DNA of 64,000 nt from Ptychodera flava (taxonomy: Eukaryota > Hemichordata > Enteropneusta > Ptychoderidae): assembly GCF_041260155.1 (NCBI RefSeq), contig NC_091946.1:37190276-37254275 (forward strand), read 5' to 3'. How positions within the stretch are numbered: the stretch's first letter is position 1; the number at the start of each line of letters is the position of its first letter. A program made the translations under genes and the position numbers. Positions 1 to 64,000 of this stretch are shown here, in pieces. Below the pieces are notes generated by a model. The model saw nothing but the letters and a program-made list of their open reading frames with translations. It was not told the origin of the DNA and did not search any database.

Positions 1-622
1 TGCCTAAAGAATTGAAAAAGTTACGAGAAAAGTAACCTTCAAGGATACAAATCAAAGAGAACTGTGGGTAATTTATTGTACTAAGGGACTATTACAGTTT
101 GATGATTCTAATAACAATACAAACGTACTTTAAACATCACAGAATATTTGAGTTGAAAAGGCTAATGTGCTATTTGTCTAATGGTATGTAAATTGAATTA
201 GTCATCTCGTCATTCCAACGTATCAAGTTGCGGATATGTCTTATGAATGATGAATAATCTACCATTCTGAATAGAAACAGTACGGATTCGTTTCGTACTA
301 TACATTTGAACTTAGACAGCAAATGCTTTAAATTTTTTATAAAGCACTCCATTATATTTGTAACATTCCGTTGAATATAAACTAAATCAACTGAAATCTT
401 GTTGTTTTATGTTGTAGCTTTCTTTGCAGTATTTGCCTATTTAGAAAACAATAAAAAGTGTGAAGTGCTTGAATATCGGAAGGAGTTTGTCTGGAACAAC
501 ATACCATTTTACCACTTTAGGGAACAATACATGTAATTTTTATGATATTTAGTTCCACATAAAGACAATTTACCAACCTTCATCGCATCTGGTGACTAAA
601 ATTTTATTCATTTTGAATTTAG
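1..622 (+). other. Intron (partial) upstream of the first EGF exon
   Basis: No exon is recognisable. The stretch aligns almost base for base with 30,151-30,770 upstream of the second EGF exon, so the duplicated segment extends to or beyond the left edge of the window. Confidence 0.6.
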
Positions 623-53589
<52,967 letters not shown>

Positions 53590-53621
53590 TGATAGCAACA
53601 GAATCGATAGAATTCGCACAT

Positions 53622-53633
53622 GTAGTAGTAGTA

Positions 53634-53701
<68 letters not shown>
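53622..53701. repeat. (TAG)n trinucleotide array in the presumed 3' UTR
   Basis: About 80 bases of TAG starting some 30 bases after the stop codon. Same motif as the array at 22,184. Confidence 0.9.
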
Positions 53702-56700
53702 TCAAAGCATTAAGTACGTCACTATACTGACCACTAAACTCTATTAAATGTACGCATGCATTTCTAACGTAAATGAAGTGTTCTTCGTAGTTTTCACCGT
53801 GATTAACAGAGGTTTCAGAATCCTTCTAGAATTACTATCATTAAGCGAGAAAGAAAGATATGTTTTTATGAACGTTCGTGATTAAAACAAATTTCAGCGA
53901 TGATATGGGTGAAATTCTTATTTTCTCACCTTTATTAATTATAACCAGGAGTAAACTTAACATGCTTTTAAGTTGATTGTGTTTGAGTGTCTATAACCTT
54001 AGGACTTATATTCACACTGTCACAACTTATTGGTGACCCAGTATTACATCAGAAATTATCTTGCCATGAGGTATGGAAGCCAGCATATATAGAAGAGAAT
54101 TTGGCAAAAGTTCATCAACGATTTATGTAACTTTCAGATAATCTTTACTTCTACATCACCTTACAATAATATGTAATGAATACATATTCTTCATGCTAAG
54201 TCATGAGACTTAGCAACTTTGCTGTTCATCACGGGTGTTTGGAAGAACATTTTCCGAGTTCCGAAATGCCTTGTGATGTCTCTCTCTTGAAATACAACTT
54301 TTCAATCATCGAACCGTTACAGGTATTTGGCATCGTAGACTTTACAAATGGGAAATCAAGCTTGTAATTTTGTAATATTCGCCAAGCTCAATGTTTAGTG
54401 TAACAATATTTTTGCCCTAAGTGACGATCACAAGACTCATAAATCAATCTGTAATTTTTATGTCCAAAAGTGCAGCGCCAAACTAGGCCAATCTTTTGTC
54501 ACATTATTTAGATTAGAAGACAAAGGCATAAAATATTTCGCCGATTGGTACATTAGAATGATAGTGTGATTTTACAAATATCATGAATGTGCTCGTGACA
54601 AAATCTCTCACACAGATATTCTACTCTACATTTTGTAATTGCCAAGCCGTAAGCACACTTTTTTTCTGAATACTAGTTCACGATGAGGCATGATAAACAT
54701 TCTTAATAAAATTGATCTTGATTATAAACATCATACTTTTTTCAAGTCTCTAACCCACCAATTAAACCATTTGATATATCCTTGCATCCATACTGGATCA
54801 TAATGTTGACCTATCACAAAATTGTTTAATTTTTTATCTTTCGGTGTAAAACATGGAATGTTTCATGTCTTATATTTGGGATTTAATCATGCTTATATTT
54901 CATGTTCTAGTATATTATATATGGTATAAATCAAGCTTGTAGTAGAAATCAAACTGTTTTGCTCATCAATGATGTTTGTTAAATACGCAAGTTAGCCAGA
55001 GAAACAAACAATACTGAGATCCTACATCGCCGCGTATTAGTTTTTAAGATTTATATAAGTGTAGGAGATCTCGTTTATTTGTATTTTTTAGATAATTTCT
55101 CATATCTTTATATTCACAGTGGACATCAATTATATTCCTTTGATGTTGTATTTTACTTTAAAATGACAATTTTACATTTTCTAGTCAAATCATCGGGTCG
55201 AAAACTCTGTGATATCCTACAATACGTATGTCTACTTGAATATTAACCTGTCGATAATTCTGTCGAATAGCACATTTGATGTGAATAATCATAAAGAAAT
55301 TGTGATATCGCGCATTTACATCATAAGTGGACATAATCAGACAACGTTAGTCAGGTAAAAAGTCTGTATGAGTGTTTACCCAGATATGAAACTATTAGCA
55401 TATGTATGATTAAGGCACATTTGGAATAATATTTTTTTTAGTATTATCTCTTTCTTATTTTCTTTTTGAAGTACGAAATCTCAATAACGAAATCACGATT
55501 TGAACCACCACCATCTTCCCACTTCCCAACCTTACATGATAAGTTTCTGAAACAAATTGTTAGATTCCTACATTGCTGACAAGTTTTTAAAATGTAGAAT
55601 GTCTCAAGCACGCGCAAGGTATCAATACCAGGATTTAACTGAAACGGATGTCCTGTTAATTTTTGAATTTTTGTTTCAGTTTAGGCGACCAGAGCATTGA
55701 ATGAAAATACGTTTTCCAGTAATCATCAGTGTTTACTCTGTGTAACAAACAGTACGAACTTTTGAGTTTCATGATCGAGTTAATTAAGATGATTGTTGTA
55801 GCTTCTATGCTATTATATCTCCTATTTCATTTCATCCTTGTCAATCCAAGCTAAATAGATATTAAATAAAATAAACAGAAAATTGATGAAAACAATGCAA
55901 AATTGTTAGCTTTATGGATTGATTTTCACCCAACCTTAATCTACTGAAAAGAAGTATTGGCTTGAGCTGACAGCAGTCACTGCCAAGCCTGATACCATCA
56001 TTTGAATTGGATTTCAAAACAATAAACTGCTCTACTTATCTATCATGACGGTGGTAAAGATATTCAACTTACTACGGAGCATTTGATCATATCAATGATA
56101 TGAATGTGAATAATTTATTAATACCTGAGACTCATAAGCGTGATAGTTCAACAATTGTACATCACTGTTTTACTTTCTTGGGTGTTCTTTGCTCTCCCTT
56201 GTTTTTCGTTTTCAAAATCTGTTAGGTCGATCGATTGAAAGACATTCGTGATATACTGAACAGGTGTTCTATTACACCTTGGTTGCTACCTCCATGCTTT
56301 TACAAGCGTTCACTGTGTCGGTCATCGTCTCGTCACTCTCAACGCATGACTCGTCAGTGATGGCTCTGAAACAGTTACTGTAGATATCAAGAAGATTTGA
56401 AGCCTGCCTCTTTTTCGGATTGGGGCTGTTATGACAGGGTAATTAATTTTAGACAAAATGTTTACCTCTACGGCCACGTAATAGTAATTCATTCCCACTC
56501 TGATTTCATATGAAATTTTCGACTTGCATTCATTTTGACAGTATTGGTATTTTTCAAAGCCCGTTTATCAAAGTAATGCACAATATTTTGCACCATTCTT
56601 CTCTATGCCTGGAAAAAGTATTCGGCAGAACAAAGTGACACCTTTTTAAAGCCTTTGTTTTGTTCCTCTCTCAAATTATAATCCCTTTGAAATATTTGTA

Positions 56701-58832
56701 GTGCAGAGATAGGTCGTTGATCATTTATACATGGATTACATGAAGCAATGATTTAGAGACAACCAGATTGAAAGAAGTTAGTTCACTGACTGATCGAAAT
56801 GAATGCTGGAAAGGTCTGTAGTGTTCTGACAGGCAAAACAATTGTTCCACTATGAATACGGGTTACGCCATTTCCACAGGTGACTTAGCATAACAAAGAC
56901 GCATTTTAGTATTATCACTTATTACCTTCACGTTCCACCTTATGTCACAACGAAAGTCCGCCTTGATAGAAATTTCAGGTACACAGTGTTCTACCAAATC
57001 GTATAAACGTATCATTTCTAATATTAATATTCTATGACTTTGCATAAAAATGCACTTATTATGTATGTTAAATTGTATCGTATCTGTACATTTCCTTATT
57101 TGGGGATAGTGAAAATTCGTTGAAGCGATGCAAACATGTAAACGGTGCCACCATTACTCAGCGTGCAGGAAAAATTAACAGCCTCATAGGCGTTAATCGA
57201 AAGTTATTTTAGTCTTTCTTATTTGTGTCGTTTTATAAATCCTGTGCTCGAGGGAAAATGTACATACTAAATCAGATAAGACTACGTTATTGACCAAAAT
57301 TAAGACTTGGGAGATCAAATATCGCAGTAATATTCTGGATCAGATGAGTGATGGAAAACTTAGAGAGACGGGTTAGCATTATCAATTACTCTGCATCTCC
57401 TCCATTGTTTGATTCCAGCTTATTTTTCACCTTTCCCCGGCAAGGACTCTCCCATTGATCCCGACTTGCTCTTCGCCTTCGCCGATGTTGAAAATAAAAT
57501 AAAACGAAAACAGGTGAAAGGGCGGATCAGTGTCTCCGAAGTTTGAATGACTCTTAAACACAAAGCTATGGAATGCATGACCTCCATCTTCAATCTGTGA
57601 TATCGAGTGTGGCCTGAGTAGTGACGGCATTTTTACAAGACCACATCACAGCTGATGGTAAATTAGCATAACAAGTGTGCAGGAACAATCATCGCTGTAT
57701 GTACATTGTCGCATCGTAGATTCCTACAAAAAATCTGTAAAAAGATGTTCATGCAGATGATTATTTTTGTTACCAACATAAATATACATTGAAGCTTGAA
57801 CAAACATGATCGTGGCAAGGTTGCTTTTAAATTAAGGTAGTGTGCTCCTCGAAAGGGAAAAGACAGAACTTTTGCTTAAACTTTCCTCAAGGAATCTTCC
57901 AACAATATAAATCTCTTTCAAATCGAGACAAAGCAAGGTTGCAGTGCAAATTTTGCTTCTGCCGAAACAAATTATCGAAGATTTCCCGATTTTGAAATTC
58001 AAAATGGCCGTCATTCCATGTTTTATGGAGAACAATAAATTTTGGATTTCCGAAAAACTAAGACGCAAAAAATGTTCTTACGCCAAAATCTTTAAATGAA
58101 TCGCCACAAGTGGTAGATCAGAAAAAAATTGGAAAAGTTCGAGAGTCAAGTATCTACCCTCGAGCTGCATCCTACCTTACAATGTGAACGCACAACTTTG
58201 ATTAAACAGCAATTAAACATAATAAGCGTGTAAAACATTAGAACAATAGCAAGTTGTTAGAGTCTTGGGTTGTATGTCACACCAGTTAGCAGGCGGGTGA
58301 AGCCTGCCTATTGATCAGAACTCATGTTGATTAGCCTAGAGCGGTTAACGAATACATGTTTTAGACGGTCACAGATCAATGTGAAGTGCGCCACGGTTAT
58401 CTCAAGCGATCTACTCTGATTGATCTCCAAAAACCGATTGACTGCAGGCCTTACAGAACCTAGAGAATACGATGTCTATGATTTTACAAAGTCATCTCCA
58501 GAGCATAGACAAGTAGATATCAGATATGGTTATGAGATATGTTTCTGCATGATTCACGTACAGCTTGACATTGCTCCACCGTCATTGCGAACCTAATTCC
58601 TTGCTTTCAGCATAGACCCTTGAGCTGGAAGGTCTATGCTTTCACTATCACGGGCGGTAACTTTTTTTCACCTCCATGCAGCTACCAACAGTGACGGAGG
58701 AAAACCACGCAAAGTAAGAGAACCATACGGTTGGATATCTTGCCAGTTCGAGGTCACAATTGCCTTCGCGTTATCAGTTCAGCGTGACAACGACACAAAA
58801 GTTGTCCCTAAGCACAGTACTCTAAAGGTTTG
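53702..58832. other. 3' UTR and intergenic DNA, no gene recognised
   Basis: AT-rich sequence with stops in all frames and only short open frames. An AATAAA at 54,705-54,710 is one possible polyadenylation signal for the cadherin gene. I see no domain, RNA gene or mobile element with confidence. Confidence 0.5.
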
Positions 58833-61370
58833 CTACGGTGGCCCAAAACTACCTGTTCTCCGCATTCAAAGTCTGCGTCGCAATCATATGTTTTTCTCTC
58901 ACATATGTCTCTGCATTCAAAGTCTGCGTCGCAATCAATTGTTTTTCTCTCACATATGTCTCCGCATTCAAAGTCTGCGTCGCAATCAAATGTTTTTCTC
59001 TCACATAAGCTTATGTCTCCGCATTCAAAGTCTGCGTCGCAATCAATTGTTTTTCTCTCACATATGTCTCCGCATTCAAAGTCTGCGTCGCAATCAAATG
59101 TTTTTCTCTCACATATGTCTCCGCATTCAAAGTCTGCGTCGCATTCAATTGTTTTTCTCTCACATATGTCTCCGCATTCAAAGTCTGCGTCGCAATCAAA
59201 TGTTTTTCTCTCACATAAGCTTATGTCTCCGCATTCAAAGTCTGCGTCGCAATCAAATGTTTTTCTCTCACATATGTCTCCGCATTCAAAGTCTGCGTCG
59301 CAATCAAATGTTTTTCTCTCACATATGTCTCCGCATTCCAAGTCTGCGTCGCATTCAATTGTTTTTCTCTCACATATGTCTCCGAGGTATGCCTCAGTGT
59401 ACGTTATTCCGCGAAGCATAATTTCTATCGAACAGCGCTCTTCAGACGGTCGCTATTGACAACGACGAACATTGTATCAAGTTATTTTCAATAGATTATC
59501 GATCGAAAATTTGTTTGGACGCCGCTTGTGCCGGGCGCTCGTGTGTTGAGGTCACGTCATAAACATTTCCACAATAACCCATATATTGACTTATACACTT
59601 AAATATCAACATTGAAGGTATCCGTTGGTTTCCTGTACTGAAATTAAATCGACGACAATTTTTTTAGTTTTGGTGATACTTTTACGTACGTTTCGGCACA
59701 TTTTGGCGCACCTCGGCGTAGTTTGGCGCCATTGTGAACGGGGGACTACACGCGAGTGAGCGAGACAACAATGTATCAATTTCGGACAAAAGGATATCGA
59801 TCGATAACGTTCACTGCACGATTACAGTGGAGACTCTACGCCCGTTCGCCTCTGTTCTGTGTTATTCTTGCAGTTTACTGGGATTTTCATAGTTAATATT
59901 CGCCAAAATTTGGTATAAATTACAACAACCTGACTGGTATTTGGTCTGTATAATTTAAGAGACGCTAACCGATTAAAATGGGTCAATATTAGACCCTGAT
60001 TCTGCATATGCAAACGCTGTAAGATCGCCATTTTATTGAGGGCAAGAGCAAAAATTCAGCGATCGGAAAAATAAAATGCAACTAAAACAAGTTTCGTCGA
60101 GAAATTCAAAAAACTAAAACGACAGCAATTTTGTATATATATCAAGGAAACACCGTGCCACTTTTCACTATGGTTCAGAATTGAGAAATTTGAACGAGCG
60201 ATAGTTGTACGGTCTGTTCTGTACATTAAAAGCAATTGTTTTCTATGGGAAATCGAGCAGAGTAGACACATCGTAAAATGAAAAATACATCTGAAAAAAA
60301 CCGTTGGTTTAACTTTTTCATTTCGCTGTTATTTTTTATAATATTTGGTATGACACATATCATGAAGGGTAACTAAAACTCTATGGTTTTATTTTTTTTA
60401 GTTTCCCTCTTTTTTTATGAAATGACGAGTTGAAGATCGTTTTGCTGTTGACTGTGTTTTTACTTGATTTTGCATATGTCAATATATGGGTTATTGTGGA
60501 AATGTTTATGACGTGACCTCAACACACGAGCGCCCGGCCCGTCCAAACAAATTTTCGATCGATAATCTATTGAAAATAACTTGATACAATGTTCGTCGTT
60601 GTCAATAGCGACCGTCTGAGAGCGCTGTTCGATAGAAATTATGCTTCGCGGAATAACGTACACTGAGGCATACCTCGGAGACATATGTGAGAGAAAAACA
60701 ATTGAATGCGACGCAGACTTGGAATGCGGAGACATATGTGAGAGAAAAACATTTGATTGCGACGCAGACTTTGAATGCGGAGATATATGTGAGAGAAAAA
60801 CATTTGATTGCGACGCAGACTTTGAATGCGGAGACGTGTGAGAGAAAAACATTTGATTGCGACGCAGACTTTGAATGCGGAGACGTGTGAGAGAAAAACA
60901 TTTGATTGCGACGCAGACTTTGAATGCGGAGACATATGTGAGAGAAAAACATTTGATTGCGACGCAGACTTTGAATGCGGAGACATATGTGAGAGAAAAA
61001 CATTTGATTGCGACGCAGACTTGGAATGCGGAGACATATGTGAGAGAAAAACATTTGATTGCGACGCAGACTTTGAATGCGGAGACATATGTGAGAGAAA
61101 AACAATTGATTGCGACGCAGACTTTGAATGCGGAGACATAAGCTTATGTGAGAGAAAAACATTTGATTGCGACGCAGACTTTGAATGCGGAGACATATGT
61201 GAGAGAAAAACAATTGATTGCGACGCAGACTTTGAATGCAGAGACATATGTGAGAGAAAAACAATTGATTGCGACGCAGACTTTGAATGCAGAGACATAT
61301 GTGAGAGAAAAACATTTGATTGCGACGCAGACTTTGAATGCGGAGAACAGGTAGTTTTGGGCCACCGTAG
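58833..61370. mobile_element. 2.5-kb foldback element with arrays of 51-bp repeats
   Basis: Inverted termini CTACGGTGGCCCAAAACTAC. Each arm has an array of 51-bp units (about 10 units at 58,857-59,385; about 13 at 60,675-61,346, opposite strand), then a unique inverted stretch of about 220 bases (59,386-59,600 against 60,478-60,680). The loop is about 880 bases. Some units carry a six-base AGCTTA insertion. A 4-bp TTTG sits on both sides and may be a target repeat. No transposase is seen. Long open frames on both strands arise because 51 is a multiple of three. Confidence 0.83.
59601..60477. other. Loop region of the second foldback element
   Basis: About 880 bases between the inverted arms, AT-rich, without a convincing open frame. 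Confidence 0.5.
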
Positions 61371-62072
61371 TTTGCGCAAAACAGGATCTTTTCAAACAGC
61401 GGGACACCTTCTGTCTGTAGACAGTTGACGCATTGATGTATAAAAATAGATTTTTGTACATCCATAGTTGAAGTGACATTCCTCGATCTATTCACGGTCC
61501 CGTGATCTATTGTTTTCCGATTAGCTTTAATTAACTGTAAGTCAATTGTTCTCCCAGTCACTAAACTTGCTTTGAGGTAAAGGTGATATGAGGTACTGAT
61601 ACTTCCTGAATTACAGTATCATCTGGCTGATCTTTTCCTTCATGAAATATTTTATCCTCATTTTTGTTGGCGAGTGTACATTTTGGCTTTAGCAGGTGGC
61701 AAACATGCACATGGGTTGATGATTACGTAACGAGTTTTGCAATGTGTGACGTCACTCTCTCCGGACAAAAGAGATAGGTCATCCCCTTTCATGCGTTCTT
61801 GGCCCACAGTCGTGACAGTGCTTGGCCATATCTGTGGTGACACGCATCGAGACGAAGTCAGAGGTAAGTGTTCTTATAAAGTAATTGTATCCTCAACTCA
61901 GATTGTATTTATTGTATTGTCAAAGCTCGTTTTTTTTTATCTCCATGGTCGATGATACGATCACTGCCGCACCATAATCGGTCGAGGGACGTCGGCACGG
62001 GTGTAAAAGCACAGTGTGTAGGGACTGTGCTTTCACTAAGTAGACTACCGCTGAAATGGGGTATGCCATTTT
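61371..62072. other. Intergenic stretch, nothing recognised
   Basis: Short open frames only. A TCAGAG|GTAAGT near 61,860 resembles a splice donor, but no domain supports an exon. Confidence 0.4.
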
Positions 62073-62740
62073 TAGCTCACGTGTCCACACACGTGAGCTA
62101 ATGTCTTAGTGATGTATGTCTGTCTGTGTATCCGTGAGTGTGTGTGTGTCTGTCTGTCCCTTTACACGATAACTCGAAAACAGCTGAACGTATTCAAGTC
62201 AGATTTGATAGACAGGTACTGTATGCTAATTGCATGAACTGATTAGATTAATGAAGTTATAAACTGTCATTTATTTCATATAATGAATTTCATATTAATT
62301 TCCTATGGCGACAGTAATGACAGTGTCGACATATATCAAGAAATACAGCACAAAATATCATGAAACTATTTCACAAATGACAATCTTAGAACAGTTTGAT
62401 GACACTGTGAGCGTCATGTCAGCTCATTTGCATATGTAATGAATTTTCTAATTAGTGATATAACTCCGAAATTCCTACACCAATTTTGATGATTCCTGCT
62501 ACAGATATTGATCTGATAGATATCAAACAGTACTGAGAAGCATTGCGCAGTGTCGATTTAATGAATTGCTCATTTGCATATTTGATAAAGTTTCGTAAGT
62601 AGTCATGTAACTCCGAAATAACTGCACAAAATTTGATGAATCTGCCGCAGATACTAATCTGGCAGATATCTGACTGTGGTGTTAAGCATTTAGTAGTGTG
62701 AAGTTAATTAATGTAAAAAAAATCTTGTTTTCTGACAGAA
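62073..62740. repeat. Probable dispersed repeat with palindromic head
   Basis: Begins with a perfect 12-base palindromic pair, TAGCTCACGTGT / ACACGTGAGCTA (62,073-62,100), then a TG/CTGT-rich stretch. Two diverged units of about 145 bp follow, sharing TAACTCCGAAAT at about 62,460 and 62,608 and TCATTTGCATAT. This composition is typical of interspersed repeats, but I cannot name the family. Confidence 0.55.
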
Positions 62741-62746
62741 TTCATA

Positions 62747-62832
62747 CTACCCCTATTTGTAACAAAAGTCTACCCTATTTGTAACACTTACCCAATTTGT
62801 AACAACCTTAACCCTTTTTGTAACAAAACCTA
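62747..62832. repeat. ~20-bp tandem repeat, four copies
   Basis: Four diverged copies built around ACCCTATTTGTAACA. Confidence 0.75.
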
Positions 62833-63114
62833 ATTTTCAAAAAACGCTTGACCGTTTATGTTAAGTTTTGATGAAATTTGCATATTTGTATTTGTAGGGG
62901 CAATTTTCCTGTTTTTTCCATGTCGAAACTCATTTTTTCGGAAAGTGTAAGTCAGATTATTCTGAATTTCTGTGTGCAGGTTCATAGGGATATTACTCGT
63001 AATATATAATCAAGTTGTGCAGATATATGCCAATTTTATTTTTTGGACATTTTTGACCAATTTTGGTCAAAAATGTGAAAAATCTTCTTTTCTGACACAA
63101 GTAGTAGTAGGGTG

Positions 63115-64000
63115 TAGTATGGGATCTCAAGCTTCAACGGAAATAGCCGATATTACATTTCACGAGACAGAAATGAGAATAATACAGAAACACAAAGAAC
63201 AAATATCGATCTGGCTGAGGTTCAGAGACGATGTATTTCTGATTTTCATTGGACCACAACACGAACTCAATGAATTCATATAAAACATCAACAAAATGCA
63301 TCCTACTTTCAAATTTTCGTTTGAAAGCTCCTCTCAAGAAATCACATATTTAGACCTAATTATCTACAAAGGTCATCGGTACAACAAAGAGAACATTCTC
63401 GACATCAAGACACACACAAAACAACAGATACATTCCAGTTCTTACAGAGAAACTCATGCCATCCCGCAGCTACATTAAAAGGCCTGGTCAAAGGCGAAAC
63501 ATTACGATACATTAGGATATACACAACGAAGCCGATTTTACACAGAAAGTCACATGATTTAGTGAAAAATTACAAGACCGACAATACAAAAAATAGAACA
63601 CATTATCAGAGAAACGGACCATAAAAGAAGAAAAGGACAATCTGAACAAAAAGAAAAAAATAACACCACCAATAATACTGTTATCTTCATAACAACATAC
63701 AGCCCGTACATCGAAAAGACAAAAATGAAGCAAGCCCTAACAGAAAACTGGATGAACTTGAAAAGACGAAGCAATAAAAAACTTCCAAAAACAACCAATA
63801 ATCGCATACAGAAGGAACAGAAATATAGGCGATACACTTATAAACGCCAGACTTCACAAAAGCTACAATAGCTCGAACTAAGATTCACATGAGCCTACAC
63901 AAACACAACAAGACCAAACCATAGACATTCTAGCTTCCCTACTTGAACAACAAACGTAAGTGGAACAACATACTAACACATAAAAGCAATCAACCAATCA
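63115..64000 (+). mobile_element. Degenerate Penelope-like retroelement, reverse transcriptase 3' part
   Basis: Starts at GSQASTEIADI, followed by WLRFRDDVFLIF, in which RDD is the reverse transcriptase active-site region of Penelope-like elements. HPTFKFSFESSSQEITYLDL and IYKGHRYNKENILDIKTHTK continue the family pattern. Similarity goes on in shifted frames to the end of the window (NTTNNTVIFITTYSP). It is 5'-truncated and carries several frame breaks, so it is inactive. The GIY-YIG endonuclease part, if present, lies beyond the window. Confidence 0.72.

Noticed and set aside
58857-59385. CRISPR-like look of regularly spaced repeats
   Set aside because: Repeats abut without variable spacers and the genome is animal; it is an arm of a foldback element.
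58636-59459. Open frames of 200-319 residues on both strands over the 51-bp repeats (also 60,460-61,561)
   Set aside because: The unit is 17 codons without stops in several frames, so long frames are expected; the same stretch is open on both strands.
61737-61955. Possible exon ending at TCAGAG|GTAAGT
   Set aside because: No domain, no acceptor in phase and no neighbouring exon to join.

Overview
The window is animal genomic DNA: AT-rich, intron-dense, full of microsatellites, and carrying BEL/Pao, Penelope-like and foldback elements. A nonclassical cadherin with EGF and SEA domains plus this repeat mix suggests a marine invertebrate, perhaps a non-vertebrate deuterostome (amphioxus, hemichordate or echinoderm). 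The sequence alone does not fix the species.

Layout. (1) 1-22,182: module A of a large plus-strand cell-adhesion gene, one EGF domain then about 14 cadherin (EC) repeats in 19 exons. (2) 22,183-30,150: linker X, with a 95-residue exon of unknown fold, a second EGF and a three-exon SEA domain. (3) 30,151-44,483: module A', a second copy of A with the same 19 exons. (4) 44,484-51,412: a large intron filled by palindromic elements, including a 4.65-kb foldback element lying in or beside a Crypton-derived (DUF3504-like) coding fragment. (5) 51,413-53,589: transmembrane exon and three cytoplasmic-tail exons ending at a TGA stop. (6) 53,590-64,000: intergenic DNA with a second foldback element built from 51-bp repeats (58,833-61,370), a dispersed repeat and a degenerate Penelope-like reverse transcriptase fragment (63,115 onward).

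I traced 47 exons by hand. Their splice phases agree at every junction from the first EGF to the stop codon, so the natural reading is one gene: EGF-EC14-unknown-EGF-SEA-EGF-EC14-TM-tail, continuing upstream of the window. Both modules carry frame-disrupting small indels (three exons in A, one in X, and six exons including one nonsense codon in A'). The locus is therefore either decaying, or the assembly has uncorrected indels and may have placed two haplotypes in tandem. A young BEL/Pao LTR retrotransposon (10,218-18,267) sits in one intron of module A only. Module A' keeps the empty target site, so this insertion is younger than the split of the two copies.
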